A DNA stretch of 64,000 bases. Origin: Aradus depressus. Lineage: Eukaryota; Arthropoda; Insecta; Hemiptera; Aradidae. Under the pieces are notes generated by a model. The model was not told where the DNA came from and made no database searches. It saw nothing but the letters and a program-made list of their open reading frames with translations. Made by a program: the position numbers and the translations under genes. Every line of letters starts with the position of its first letter. Within the stretch, counting starts at the first letter, position 1. The stretch is from contig OY759214.1 in the NCBI GenBank assembly GCA_963662175.1, positions 103,564,115 through 103,628,114 on the forward strand. The letters are read 5' to 3'. Of this stretch, positions 47,375 through 58,619 are shown in pieces.

Positions 47375-48480
47375 TATGGAAAGGAGAGGAAGCTTTCCAT
47401 CCTTAACTCGAGAATGGCTGAAAACTCTTAAATTAGAACCCTTCAATGGGTGATATAATCATAATATTTTTATCTATCTCTTGCTCTTCTTTCCACCCTA
47501 ACTCGAGGATGGCTGAAAACTGTTAAATTAGAACCCTTCAATGGGTGATATAATCATAATATTTTTATCTATCTCTTGCTCTTCTTTCCACCCTAACTCG
47601 AGGATGGCTGAAAACTGTTAAGTTAGAACCCTTCAATGGGTGATATAATCATAATATTTTTATCTATCTCTTGCTCTTCTTTCCACCCTAACTCGAGGAT
47701 GGCTGAAAACTGTTAAATTAGAACCCTTCAATGGGTGATATAATCATAATATTTTTATCTATCTCTTCCTCTCCTTTCCACCCTAACTCGAGGATGGCTG
47801 AAAACTGTTAAATTAGAACCCTTCAATGGGTGATATAATCATAATATTTTTATCTATCTCTTCCTCTCCTTTTCACCCTAACTCGAGGATGGCTGAAAAC
47901 TGTTAAATTAGAACCCTTCAATGGGTGATATAATCATAATATTTTTATCTATCTCTTCCTCTCCTTTTCACTCTAACTCGAGGATGGCTGAAAACTGTTA
48001 AATTAGAACCCTTCAATGGGTGATATAATCATAATATTTTTATCTATCTCTTCCTCTCCTTTTCACCCTAACTCGAGGATGGCTGAAAACTGTTAAATTA
48101 GAACCTTTCAATGGGTGATATAATCATAATATTTTTATCTATCTCTTCCTCTCCTTTCCACCCTAACTCGAGGATGGCTGAAAACTGTTAAGTTAGAACC
48201 CTTCAATGGGTGATATAATCATAATATTTTTATTTATCTCTTCCTCTCCTTTTCACCCTAACTCGAGGATGGCTGAAAACTGTTAAATTAGAACCCTTCA
48301 ATGGGTGATATAATCATAATATTTTTATCTATCTCTTCCTCTCCTTTTCACCCTAACTCGAGGATGGCTGAAAACTGTTAAATTAGAACCCTTCAATGGG
48401 TGATATAATCATAATATTTTTATCTATTTCTTCCTCTCCTTTCCATCCTTAACTCGAGAATGGCTGAAAACTGTTAACTG
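47375..48480 (+). repeat. 95-bp minisatellite
   Basis: About 11.5 copies, period 95 bp, containing CCCTAACTCGAGGATGGCTG, GAACCCTTCAATGGGTGATA and ATTTTTATCTATCTCTTCC. Left copies share CTTGCTCTTC, right copies CTTCCTCTCC. It ends about 107 nt before exon G. Confidence 0.93.
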
Positions 48481-48587
48481 GTTCTTTCTGTTATATGTCA
48501 TAATTTTCTTAGTGATGCAATTTTAAAATTATTGCAAAAAAAACAAAATGCCATAGTTAATAATATTTTTAAAAATGATTTTTTCAG

Positions 48588-48666
48588 AAGGTAGACGTGA
48601 AGAAAGCTCTTCAAAGAAGGTTCTCACATGCACATGACACATGCAACAAAAGAAAATTAATCTTGA
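48588..48666 (+). CDS. Host gene exon G (79 nt)
   Basis: The acceptor is gattttttcag and the donor A|gtaaga (consensus). The frame enters in phase 0, reads KVDVKKALQRRFSHAHDTC and ends KRKLIL plus one base. This is the first exon carrying a cysteine and looks like a basic amphipathic helix. The 95-bp minisatellite ends about 107 nt upstream. Confidence 0.8.
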
Positions 48667-48975
48667 GTAAGAAGTTTTTTGGTATTTTTCAATATTTACG
48701 TTTTTTTTCTAATGTTCAAGTATTCAGTGGGGATGTTGATGAAGTAATTCGAAATGACGTTAGAATAAGAAAATATTCTTATAAATCGTAAAAATACAGT
48801 TTTTTTTTTTTTACTCCCCAGCTCTAAGAAGTATAGAAGAAGTTATGTAATTGGTCAACATTTATTGTTGAGTTTGCACCGGAATTTCATATTTTCTATT
48901 ACTTTAATTTTTAATAGAAAGTACTGTCTTTCTGTGAACATAATAACTCCCGATACACATGAAATTTTATTTTGA

Positions 48976-49190
48976 GAGTGCCGGTAGTTCAAATGTAGCG
49001 TGCTAGCTTACTGAGCTCAATGATCGATGGTTTGAAAGACGTCCGGGGCCCTTAGGTTTTTTTTATCGGAGAAGTGAAAAACCTTGAGCACGCCGTCCTT
49101 CCGATGGAAGGTTATGCGATGGTGCTGATCCTGTGTGATGTCAGGTAAAGATCCATACCCTAGGTGGGTAAGGAGGCTACTAAATATATT
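48976..49190 (+). mobile_element. tRNA-derived SINE, copy 4
   Basis: GTGCCGGTAGTTCAAATGTA head with degenerate A box, a decayed B box, then CACGCCGTCCTTCCGATGG and GATGTCAGGTAAAGATCC. The 3' end merges into the left arm of a large inverted repeat. Confidence 0.7.
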
Positions 49191-49770
49191 CCAAACAGAA
49201 GTATATGCTGGATGGAAATTTATTTGTTACTTTTATTTTCTAAAATTCAATTTATTGTGCTTCCTTCTCAAATTATTCAAAATGTCCTTTCCTTATTTTA
49301 GATGAAGAAGTGTGCAAACAATTATATTATATTATAATTCTTTCCACACTTTTTTTTTTTTTTTTTTTTTTTTTTTTGGCCTTATGTACAATGCATATTA
49401 GCCATGTCACTGTGTAATTTAATAGTTATTTACGACATCCATGGCCCCGGGAGGGAGTTCTATCTATGAAATAAAACTCACTCCCGGACGGGATTCGAAC
49501 CCGCAAACCATGGTGAGACCATGCGACCAGAGCCCTACGCTCTAGCCCGCACTGCCACCATGGCTCCCTACTTTGCACACTTCCTCACCTGAAATAAGGA
49601 AAGGAAATTTTGAATTAAATGCGAATGAGGCACATTAAGAAATAAAATATCAATAAATTGAATTTTAGAAAACAAAAGTAACAAATAAATTTCCATCCAG
49701 CATATACTTCTGTTTGGAATATACTTAGTAGGCTCCTTACCCACCTATTGTATGGATCTTTACCTGACAA
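49137..49770. repeat. Large inverted repeat, arms about 180-200 bp
   Basis: The left arm about 49137-49318 (TGTCAGGTAAAGATCCATAC to GAAGTGTGCAAAC) is complementary to the right arm about 49570-49770 with small gaps. The 250-bp loop is mostly a second type of tRNA-derived SINE. Confidence 0.85.
49349..49567 (-). mobile_element. tRNA-derived SINE of a second family
   Basis: Reverse complement: GGAGCCATGGTGGCAGTGCG head, an A-box-like segment, and GCGGGTTCGAATCCCGTCC with a perfect B box (GGTTCGAATCC). The tail ends in a run of 29-30 A (T at 49349-49378). Because of the tail and body it is not a functional tRNA gene. Confidence 0.8.
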
Positions 49771-49820
49771 TATTATTTTCATTGAGTGCTTTCTATATCA
49801 TTTTATTTCTTCAGGTCCAC

Positions 49821-49822
<2 letters not shown>

Positions 49823-49890
<68 letters not shown>
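49823..49890. repeat. 68-nt poly(T) tract
   Basis: Uninterrupted T, i.e. poly(A) on the minus strand. It is followed by two direct copies of a roughly 55-bp segment (AATTCAACCAGACAGGTATT) at about 49905 and 49968. The exact length may be affected by assembly. Confidence 0.9.
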
Positions 49891-49893
<3 letters not shown>

Positions 49894-50056
49894 AAGAACT
49901 TTTATAATTAAATTCAACCAGACAGGTATTCCATTGATAACTCCGGATATTGGTATTTATGGAGGACATTAATAATTAAATTCAACCAGACAGGTATTCT
50001 ATTGATAACTCCGGATATTCGTAGTTCCAGATCCATATTGTGACCTTATGTGGCCT

Positions 50057-51619
50057 TTACCTTCTGACAGACCTCGCAAGTACGCACGTAACTCCTTTTT
50101 TTTCCTCCTTAGGGACAAGGGTGAGTGAAGAGACTTCCGGTATGCGAGATAATGCATCAGCTACCACATTAAGTTTCCCCTTCCGGTATTCGATACCGAA
50201 GTCATATTGTTGCAACTGAAGAGCCCATCGTGCGAGCCTACCAGTGGGATCTTTCAGATTAAACAACCACCGTAAACTACTGAGATCGGTTATCACTTTA
50301 AATTTGAATCCTTCCAAATATTGGCGGTGCTTTGCTATGCTCCAGACCACTGCCAAGCATTCTCTTTCGCACACTGAGTAATTCCTTTCACTAGCTGATA
50401 AGGATCTTGAGCTGTAGGCAATTACTCGTTCCACTCCTTCTTGCACCTGGGCGAGGACTGCGCCAAGTCCACATTGGCTGGCATCTGTGATGAGAGTGAA
50501 TGGGACACTAAAGTCTGGTCTCGCTAAAATGGGGGCTGTGGTAAGTACTTCCTTCAGTTTGGAGAATGACTTGTCCTGATCGTCGGTCCATTTCCAGCGA
50601 GCACTCTTGCGAAGCAAAGAGGTTAGAGGAGCAGTAATAGTAGAGTAATCACAAACGAACCTCCGATACCATCCAGCTATGCCCAGAAATCTCCTAAGGG
50701 CTTTTACGTTATGTGGCTGTGAAAATTCAGTTACTGAAGAAATCTTCTCCGGGTCAGGGACAATTCCCTGGGGTGTGACTACATACCCGAGATACTTCAG
50801 TTCCTTACAAACGAATGCACACTTCTCGCTGTTGACTTTCAGTCCGGCCTCGTAAAGTCTTTGGAAGACCTCCTTCAGGATACGGCAATGAGTCTCGAAA
50901 TCCGGTGTGCAAATGAGGATATCATCCAGGTAAACCATGACGAAGGGTAATAGGTCGGGACCGAAAACCTTGTCTACCAGCCGTTGGAAGGTGGCTGGGC
51001 TGCCTGTAAGTCCGAAGGGCATTACAGTAAAGCGAAAGAGTCCCCTCCCTGGAACTATAAAAGAGGTTAAATCTTTGCTCCGTTCATCCGCCAACGGTAC
51101 CTGCAAGAAAGCATTTTTCAAATCTAGTTTAGACATATACTTGGCGTTATGTAGATTGTCTAAGAGCTGAGATAGGTTTGGCATGGGGTAAGAATCCTTC
51201 TTTGAAACGGAATTCAATTTGCGGTAGTCTACGCAGAAGCGATAAGTACCGTTAGGCTTCCTTACCATTACTACGGGTGATGCCCATTCCGAATGACTGG
51301 GTTCGACCAAGCCCTTTTCTGAAAGCTCGTCGAGTTCAGCATGCATCGCCTCCAGAACTTTAGGTGAGTAGCAGTATGCTCTCAGTTTGATAGGTTTAGC
51401 GTCACCTATTTCAATATGATGAGTAATCTTACTCGTCTTGCCAGTGAGTCCTTCCACTTTCTTCATTCCTTCGGTGACAATTTGGTTCATGATCCTGTTC
51501 TCCCCAGCGCTAAGAGTATAGGTCTTCAGCTTATCTTCCTGGCAAACCTCTGATACCTTGAGTTTTGACGTATCTGCGCCAAATTTATGGAAAGCAGAGG
51601 GGTCATCCGCAATCACCAC
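50057..51619 (-). CDS. Gypsy reverse transcriptase and RNase H (520 aa)
   Basis: Uninterrupted. The RT has LSEKGLVEPSHSEWASPVVM, YRFCVDYRKLNSVSKKDSYP, LDLKNAFLQVPLAD, PFGLTGSPATFQRLVD and the catalytic FVMVYLDDILI at about residues 225-236. RNase H follows: FTLITDASQCGLGAVLAQ, ERNYSVCERECLAVVWSI and ITDLSSLRWLF, where TDL replaces the usual TDH. The end (KLNVVADALSRIPEVSSL) is the RT-integrase junction. No integrase follows, so the copy cannot be autonomous. Confidence 0.9.
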   Translation of the reverse strand: MVIADDPSAFHKFGADTSKLKVSEVCQEDKLKTYTLSAGENRIMNQIVTEGMKKVEGLTGKTSKITHHIEIGDAKPIKLRAYCYSPKVLEAMHAELDELSEKGLVEPSHSEWASPVVMVRKPNGTYRFCVDYRKLNSVSKKDSYPMPNLSQLLDNLHNAKYMSKLDLKNAFLQVPLADERSKDLTSFIVPGRGLFRFTVMPFGLTGSPATFQRLVDKVFGPDLLPFVMVYLDDILICTPDFETHCRILKEVFQRLYEAGLKVNSEKCAFVCKELKYLGYVVTPQGIVPDPEKISSVTEFSQPHNVKALRRFLGIAGWYRRFVCDYSTITAPLTSLLRKSARWKWTDDQDKSFSKLKEVLTTAPILARPDFSVPFTLITDASQCGLGAVLAQVQEGVERVIAYSSRSLSASERNYSVCERECLAVVWSIAKHRQYLEGFKFKVITDLSSLRWLFNLKDPTGRLARWALQLQQYDFGIEYRKGKLNVVADALSRIPEVSSLTLVPKEEKKGVTCVLARSVRR

Positions 51620-51653
51620 TGGCCCACGGAGTTAAAAACCACTCCTAGGGTGC

Positions 51654-52094
51654 TTAATAAGCACTGCTTATACAATCTAAGTCGAGTAAGAGTGCGTTGC
51701 TCAATTGAGGCATAAAGTGAAACATCAGATCAAACTGTCTCTGCCCTAGTGAAACCTTGACTGAATGCGCTTTGTCAACACGTACAGAGTCTCCATTGGC
51801 TACAATGACAGTAAAGGGTTGAATCTTAATTTCAGTTGGTTCCCAATTAGCTATATTCTTTAAGCCTTTGGCACTCACATAAGAATTACATGATCCAGTG
51901 TCGACCAAAGCAAGCTGGGATGCAGATTCACAAACGGGATGTGTCAAAGGTAAGAACCATCTGCCATGGCTAGGCTGTTGAGACCCGGGGTGGTCGTCCT
52001 GAGCGGAAAATGCTACATATTGTTGGTCCGATTTCGTTCCGACAGCTGCTATGGGATTCATGGTTGGAGGGTTTGAAAGATCCTCGGAAGTCAA
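51654..52094 (-). pseudogene. Gypsy aspartic protease region
   Basis: The ORF carries LALVDTGSCNSYVSAKGL, the DTG(S) catalytic motif of retropepsins, then IQPFTVIVANGDSVRV and FDLMFHFMP, and ends LLLDLDCISSAY. It ends in a stop before the RT ORF, so the usual protease-RT continuity is broken by a few codons. Confidence 0.8.
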
Positions 52095-53362
52095 TGAGAC
52101 CCTCTCCTCTGACGTCCAGTCGCGTTTCCCTGACTACACCTTGGACACGACTTGGCTTTAGAATAACAGAATATAGCCCTGAGTAGAGGACATTTAGAGA
52201 ATGCATGGGGACCCTTGCAGTTCCAACACTGTAGAGGGTCTCTTTTTTCCTTCTTTTGTTTATTGGGGTTCGATATTGCGCAGACGTTACAGCATGCGTC
52301 CCTCTGGACATGATCTCCATCTTTGCTGGTCTCTTCCTCTAACTCCTTCAACCCCTCTTCTAGGCTATACAAGTTTTGCTCAGGTTTATTCTTCAAGGAC
52401 TGGAATTTTAATTTTTCGGGTTCCTCACATGGCCTCGAGTCATCGACCATTAGTTCCGCGGAACGACTTCTGTTGGTAACAAACATGAATAAGTCCTGGT
52501 AGGTAGGGAATGGAGTAGAAGAAAACTTATCTTCGAATGCTCGGCGGCTACTTGGGTCTAGGTTACTTAGTGATAAGTGCAATTTGATGAAGTCCAACTG
52601 ATTAGGAATTCCTACCTTTTCTAGTGCACTAAAGCTATTGCAGTGGGCCGTGAGGAATCTCTGTAGTTCCCTGTGTAGCCATTGTTTAACGGTGAGAAAT
52701 TAGTAATTTTACGCAGATAAATGGTGGCCAATCTTCTTTTGTTCTCATAACGATTCTTCAGTGCTTCTATGGCGAGCTGGTAGTTCTCTGGGACAAAATC
52801 GAAACCGGATATTATAGCTAACTCGTCTCCTCTCAACGATGACCTTAGATATTGAAACTTGGCAATGTCGGATATATATTTATTATTGTGAACGACGGAT
52901 TCGAATAATGAAAAATACTCAACGAAGGCTTCGACTTCTCCGTAGAATGTAGGTACCTATCTATATCCTTGGCAAAAGGTTCTCTGGCAATGGACTAACT
53001 TGTCCTGTCAACTTAGTTTTTTCTATAGAAGTAGGAACTACCGGTAATAATGTCAAATATCTGTTCCTTGATGTATCGACCAATTCGATAAAAGATAATT
53101 CTTCCGAAATTGTTGACAAAGCGAGATTTTCCTCCGTCCTCGAAGCATTAAAAAGTTCAATTTTTTCTTGGATTTCTCGCCAGTCATCTTCTAAGACCTT
53201 GAGTCTCTCAAACTGGGATTTGAACGATGACACCTTGAACATCTCAGCAGTCAACGTCTCTGATTTTACATAAATTTGGTTGACCCTAGAGAAAACTGAC
53301 TCTCTTTTCGATTTCAAGAAGTTATACTTCTGAGTCTCGGACGGCCTATCAAAGGTGGCCAT
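52091..53362 (-). pseudogene. Gypsy gag, frameshifted
   Basis: The start at 53362 opens MATFDRPSETQKYNFLKSKR, followed by a helical N-terminal region to about 52961. The middle continues in another frame (AIISGFDFVPENYQLAIEAL, 52836-52621). The nucleocapsid part (52597-52091) has one zinc knuckle CWNCKGPHAFSKC and basic flanks. At least two frame changes and a gap near 52950 show decay. Gag proteins of this group bind and package the RNA. Confidence 0.75.
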
Positions 53363-53433
53363 TCTTTAACTGATAAAATGAAAATAAAGAAAGGAAGAGA
53401 AATTTTACGATATAATGAAAATAGGACCCTTTA

Positions 53434-53451
53434 GTCCCTGTTCGGGCGCCA
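53434..53451 (-). promoter_or_regulatory. Primer-binding site, tRNA-Lys type
   Basis: Reverse complement TGGCGCCCGAACAGGGAC is the standard 18-nt complement of the 3' end of a lysine tRNA. It lies four bases inside the LTR end (..GGCACA). Confidence 0.9.
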
Positions 53452-53455
53452 AAAT

Positions 53456-54060
53456 TGTGCCGTTACTGGACTTACCTCCACCCCGGGAAAGCACAATTTG
53501 GCTGGATCTACTCAGCGGGACCCAGAGTTCTCCTCACTAGTCCTGTTCGTCCGTGCCGGGAATGATTTCCTTGGGGTGTATGTTTAAAAATAAAAGAGAA
53601 AAAGAAGAAAAGAAAAACCAAATAACAGTCCACTCTTATATTGACTAATCATAATTTTTTTTTTTTTTTATTTACAAAGAGATATTTACAACTGTATAAA
53701 AATATATACAACAAGCAAATATGCTAATACAGAGATAATGGCAGTGTCAAAATGTCATGAGGGGAGAAATCACCCAGTGGTGACACTCCCTAGTCACTGA
53801 TTTTCTCGCATTTGTAACTAATCACTGTCACTGTCACTGCTTCTGCTCAGGAGGTCTCTAGGCCATTGACGCTTAAGCCGTCGTTGGGGAAGTATGGCAG
53901 AATGGAGGGCACGGGCTAGAGGATTATTGTGGGAACTAAGAAGGGAAAATAATTGTTTATATTTGGATTTAGCGACTTCAGTAATGAAAGGTACATTAAG
54001 GTCAGTGTGATGAATATATATCTCAAATTAACACACTCAAATTCTTACTAGCTTTTTTCT
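53456..54060 (-). repeat. Gypsy 5' LTR (outer border uncertain)
   Basis: Forward strand starts TGTGCCGTTACTGG. It contains poly(T) at 53649-53671 and a small inverted repeat (TTGTATAAAAATATATACAA) near 53695 that could serve as a TATA region. The far end could not be defined since the other LTR is absent. Confidence 0.5.
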
Positions 54061-54164
54061 ATCTTCAAGGTTGTCTCACCTCGATTATCGATTGACAATC
54101 GATAATCGATTTTTTTTTTACGAACTTCAAATAAAGGGGGGAGATTTTCATCTCTATACAAAAC

Positions 54165-54315
54165 GGTACAACCCCCATAGAACTGAGCTACCGGCGCCCT
54201 CCATTGTGAACAGTTCGTTAGTTATTGTGACTCATGCCCGGGCTTTAACTTTGAGGCCATTTCGCATTTACCCCCATAGCACTGAGCTACCGGCGCCCTC
54301 CATTGTGAAGAACTG
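54165..54315 (-). mobile_element. SINE fragments, copy 5 (tandem)
   Basis: GAGCTACCGGCGCCCTCCAT occurs twice, at about 54186 and 54284, around the 3' end segment TTATTGTGACTCATGCCCGG. Two truncated copies of the SINE seen at 44996. Confidence 0.65.
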
Positions 54316-54439
54316 ATCACTTTAAAAAGGCAATTGAACTTTCCCATTAATGTACGCCACAAAACTATTATGTTTCCCATTGGGAAGAGTTAAGTAAAAT
54401 ATTTCGCTGTGATATCTGACAAGTTGTGTCTAATTTCAG

Positions 54440-54471
54440 TGTCGCCAATTGATGCTGAGAAACATAGTCTA
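54440..54471 (+). CDS. Host gene exon H (32 nt)
   Basis: The acceptor is gtctaatttcag and the donor CTA|gtaagt, both near consensus. The A carried from exon G plus TG makes methionine, followed by SPIDAEKHSL in phase 0 out. The intron before it (about 5.8 kb) contains the inverted-repeat SINE region and a truncated Gypsy element. Confidence 0.72.
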
Positions 54472-54956
54472 GTAAGTTTTTTCCTTTAATATTAGTCAAA
54501 TTGATTTCTGTATAAATACCATTGCCGCCCATTTGTGCCAACAGCTGATTATTATTTCACTAGCGCCATGTATAGCATTATTTTTGTTGATGGGGTGAAG
54601 TAATTATGAATGTAAGGAAATAAATATACGAAAAAAACAGGTGTGTTGTCTTGTGAAAGATGCGGAATGAAGTGTTTATCCCTAAATGCCATGTGGCTAC
54701 ATTTTCGTATTTTAAAATATCGGCTAATAGCTTCTGGGCAAGATTGTAATCATCCTGATTATTGAGTTTGATGAGGGGTGGGTGGGTTGGACCAGGTTTC
54801 TTGAGACTGGCGTTTATCCACTGAAATAGTATGCGGAATTTTTCCTCCGTTGCGAATAAATTAACGAATAATGATTTTAAGTCATCTTTGAAAACAACAT
54901 ACTAAACATTGGTTATACAAACTGTCTAATCTAGTAAACTACCTAATCTAGTTAAC

Positions 54957-55890
54957 TAGTGATACATCTCATTATTGGAACACAACCACTGTGTCATTAT
55001 TGGAACAGCTCACTCTTTCCGTCTCATTATTCGAATACGACCATCCTGTTATTATTGGAACACAACCACTGTGTCATTATTGGAACAGCTCACTCCTTCC
55101 GTCTCATTATTCGAATACGACCATCCTGTTATTATTGGAACACAACCACTGTGTCATTATTGGAACAGCTCACTCCTTCCGTCTCATTATTCGAATACGA
55201 CCATCCTGTTATTATTGGAACACAACCACTGTGTCATTATTGGAACAGCTCACTCCTTCCGTCTCATTATTCGAATACGACCATCCTGTTATTATTGGAA
55301 CACAACCACTGTGTCATTATTGGAACAGCTCACTCCTTCCGTCTCATTATTCGAATACGACCATCCTGTTATTATTGGAACACAACCACTGTGTCATTAT
55401 TGGAACAGCTCACTCCTTCCGCCTCATTATTCGAATACGACCATCGTGTTATTATTGGAACACAACCACTGTGTCATTATTGGAACAGCTCACTCCTTCC
55501 GTCTCATTATTCGAATACGACCATCGTGTTATTATTGGAACACAACCACTGTGTCATTATTGGAACAGCTCACTCCTTCCGTCTCATTATTCGAATACGA
55601 CCATCCTGTTATTATTGGAACACAACCACTGTGTCATTATTGGAACAGCTCACTCCTTCCGTCTCATTATTCGAATACGACCATCGTGTTATTATTGGAA
55701 CACAACCACTGTGTCATTATTGGAACAGCTCACTCCTTCCACCTCATTATTCGAATACGACCATCGTGTTATTATTGGAACACAACCACTGTGTCATTAT
55801 TGGAACAGCTCACTCCTTCCGTCTCATTATTCGAATACGACCATCGTGTTATTATTTGAACACCACCACTGTATCATTATTGGAATATCA
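54957..55890 (+). repeat. 80-bp minisatellite
   Basis: About 11.5 units with TCATTATTGGAACAGCTCAC, TCCTTCCGTCTCATTATTCG, AATACGACCATCCTGTTATT and ATTGGAACACAACCACTGTG. All three plus-strand frames are open for about 300 codons because the unit has no stop in any frame and 80 is not a multiple of 3. It ends about 45 nt before exon I. Confidence 0.95.
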
Positions 55891-55933
55891 TCATGACGAG
55901 CCTGCTTAACGTCCCATTTCTTATTTGTTTCAG

Positions 55934-55969
55934 TGTTACTTCAGATGTGTTCTCCAGGTCTTGGAATAT
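55934..55969 (+). CDS. Host gene exon I (36 nt)
   Basis: The acceptor is cttatttgtttcag and the donor TAT|gtgagt. It has 12 codons in phase 0-0 reading CYFRCVLQVLEY. The C-x3-C spacing matches the second and third cysteines of insect odorant-binding proteins. The 80-bp minisatellite ends about 45 nt upstream. Confidence 0.75.
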
Positions 55970-56299
55970 GTGAGTACTCCCTTCCTTTTACTTATTATCT
56001 ATATATACCTACCTACAGAAATAACCATTTAGGGCAGAGATGAGGCGTGGCTTCACAATAATGAAACTGAGACTACCCTCTCCCTGAATATCGGGTAAAT
56101 ATTATATCCTCCATAAGTGATTAAAACATTTCTTTCGATTAATTTATTCTTGTTACCGTTATATGGTCATTATATTAATTACATATTGAATTAAAATACT
56201 AACTGAGCTATAAGCATGCGTTGGGTGTATGTACTTTACTATAGATGTACCAAGATGACAAGTAATGTAGAATTAATGGGTTTATGTACTGTACTATAG

Positions 56300-56429
56300 A
56301 TGAACCATGATGAGTTATACAACATGGAGTTGTACCGGACTGACTTTGAGAATATCTATGCCGTTGATAATATCCCTCCCGAGCAGCTGAATAAAAGAGT
56401 TAACTGGGTGGAATTGGCACTGGCTGCAG
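56300..56429 (+). CDS. Host gene exon J (130 nt)
   Basis: The acceptor is gtactgtactatag and the donor G|gtaggt. The frame enters in phase 0, begins MNHDELYNMELYRTDFENIY and ends WVELALAA plus one base. It is the longest exon and has no repeats. If the OBP reading is right it would cover the region after the third cysteine. Confidence 0.82.
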
Positions 56430-57633
56430 GTAGGTAACGTATGATTAGCATGTTCATGAATCTGGAGTTTTCACCTTGATCTCGTGACCACGCCACAACT
56501 CCCTGGTTAAGGGTCGGTTACTGATACTACTGCCTGTTTCAAAAACATTGATTCATAACCTCTACCGACCTTTTCAAGTGTTCCCGTTTATATGACAATG
56601 TATTTCTGATTCATTGTCAGTGGTCATTTTTAGATTCTATAGTTTGCAGTTTTATAAAAACACTTATTTTTGACCTAGTGTACAATTGTTTTTCAACATT
56701 AAGTCCTTCAATTCCTATCTGTACATAAAACCAAATGTTACTCTCTGTCACTAACACAATGATAACTATTGATTTCCATCCAAATCAGTCAAAGGGATAA
56801 CCCAATAACTGCCAATGTAATGAATATATCGACATGAAATTTTATGTTTAAATTCAAATCCCATGAGGATGGCACCTATTAATTTTCCATAAAATCGATA
56901 GAAGGGAAGTTTGAGACCAGAGAAGGGGCTCGACTCAAATATCCTAATTATTGCCGATGTAAGGAATACATCGACACAAAATTTAGTATGAAGATTCAAA
57001 AGTTACTATATAAGTCAAATTGACTTTTCGCCCAAACGGTCGACTGGCATTGGAGAGAGAGCGACAACGTAATTGATTATTTCACCCTTGACTTAAAGAT
57101 TAGGGACAAAATTATCTGTCCTTTCTAATGGGGAAAAAATCGCTGGTGAATCATCGGCATAGTACTTCCCCAGAACGAATTAATCAATTAACTGTTCGAT
57201 CCCTATCCGAAACCAGTCGAATGTTTACGGTAGTATTCAACAGTTCATTTACATAGGGGCTCCTAAATGTTCGTACTAAACGTTGTGTCGATGAATTCTT
57301 TACATGGGTGGTTATTGGACTTTTTGAAATGCCCCCTCCCTTGAACCCCCTTCCCTCCAGCCAATAAGTGTTGTCCCCATGGGGTTTTGAATTCACATAT
57401 AAAATTTGGTGTCGATCCATTTATTCTATCGGGAGTTATCGTGTTCACAGATACACAGAAATTTCTTTTTTCATATCTGGAATCTAGAGGTCGGAAAACA
57501 TGAAATTTCGTTGAAAACTCCGCATCGAATTTTTGAGCGATTACATAACTACATTTTATACTTTTTTCGTATTTATACAAAGAAAATTGTCAACTTTTAC
57601 TATGGCACCAATAGTACATATTAATAATGAAAC
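56430..57633. other. Intron J-K, interspersed repeat
   Basis: Contains sequences also present at 62040-62330 in the opposite orientation (GAACGAATTAATCAATTA, GGTGAATCATCGGCATAGTA) and at 60410-60520 (CGTGTTCACAGA). A repeat family without coding capacity. Confidence 0.5.
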
Positions 57634-58565
57634 TTTACGTTTTATCTTGTCAATAGTGTGTCTAGTGTATCCGTGCTATGCTAATAATTACTACGTTTTC
57701 ATGGACGTTCAAATCGATTTGAATCCCAAATAGCGTGTTCGAATCGATTTGAGTTCCATGAAAACCCCTGTTTCAAACCGATTTCAAATCGTGTTATCCC
57801 AAGGTCAATTCGCTAATTTCTGGGATCGTATCGAAAGTGATTCGTATTGAAGTACATGAAAACCCTCAACACTAGTATTGAGTATTGAGGCATGCGCAGT
57901 TGTGGCGCACGACTCTCCTGGCGGATTTTTCGTGTACTGAATAAGGAAGGGTATTTTTTGCAAGTTATTGAGGTTAGGTTTTTAATGGTTTTTATTTGTA
58001 AAAAAACGTGACTATTTATTTAAAGAGACCGTTTTTATTTATTTTGTGACTACATAGTGAACAATTTCATTTAAAGCTAAAACTATCCCCTGCCCCAAAA
58101 ATGAAAAAAACGACTCCCCATTTCTTGCGGAATCCTTCATGCAGTATACAAAACAATTAAACACCGTAATTATTAATATTTATGTTAACAAATAAAACAC
58201 TTTTAAAATAAAAATAACAAACAATCTAGCTTATCAGCGCATATCACTTGTTTATAACCTGCTCACACAAAACCTAGGTGAGGTTACTTTTGACAGTTAA
58301 AATCCTCTTTTCAATCCGATTTGGAATCGATCTGAACCCACTCCATGAAAACCCTTGTCAATTTTCAAACCTTGTTCAATATTCAAATCGATTTGAAATG
58401 CATGAAAACGTAGTAAATGATACCTAACTCTATGTTTCTGTTGTCTTCGTTTAATGGTATTGTGTAGGCTCTATGAAGTAGTGAATAAAATGCTGCATGT
58501 TTGTGTGTTGTGGGAGCGTTTGATGTATTGTGTATGAAGGAATCTGTGGTTGTTGGTTTTCTGTA
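57634..58565 (-). mobile_element. Inverted copy of Penelope-like RT sequence (arm 1), split by a MITE
   Basis: AACTTTACGTTTTATCTTGT to ATTTACAGAAAACC complement: the sequence is the reverse complement of 58596-58826 of the adjacent Penelope-like element, apart from the MITE 57689-58415. The two arms are separated by about 30 bp near 58570-58595. Confidence 0.85.
57689..58415. mobile_element. MITE with 3-bp target duplication
   Basis: Ends TACTACGTTTTCATG and its complement. AAT lies at 57686-57688 and 58416-58418. Subterminal CAAATCGATTTGAA motifs recur at both ends. The empty site is preserved in the other Penelope arm at about 58750, where the sequence is continuous. No coding capacity. 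Confidence 0.85.
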
Positions 58566-58619
58566 AATTTAAATCCAAATCCAAGAATACAACATTTACA
58601 GAAAACCAACAACCACAGA

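Larger units (their letters stand above)
50045..54060 (-). mobile_element. Gypsy-type LTR retrotransposon, 3' truncated
   Basis: Order on the minus strand: LTR (from about 54060 to 53456), primer-binding site, gag, protease, RT and RNase H. Integrase and the 3' LTR are missing beyond 50045. The outer LTR border is not certain. The element lies in intron G-H of the host gene, in antisense. Confidence 0.88.

Noticed and set aside
49490..49567. tRNA gene on the minus strand
   Set aside because: Good B box, but followed by a SINE body and a poly(A) tail; head pairing not convincing for a functional tRNA.
54959..55909. Three overlapping ORFs of about 300 aa
   Set aside because: Artefact of the 80-bp tandem repeat without stops.
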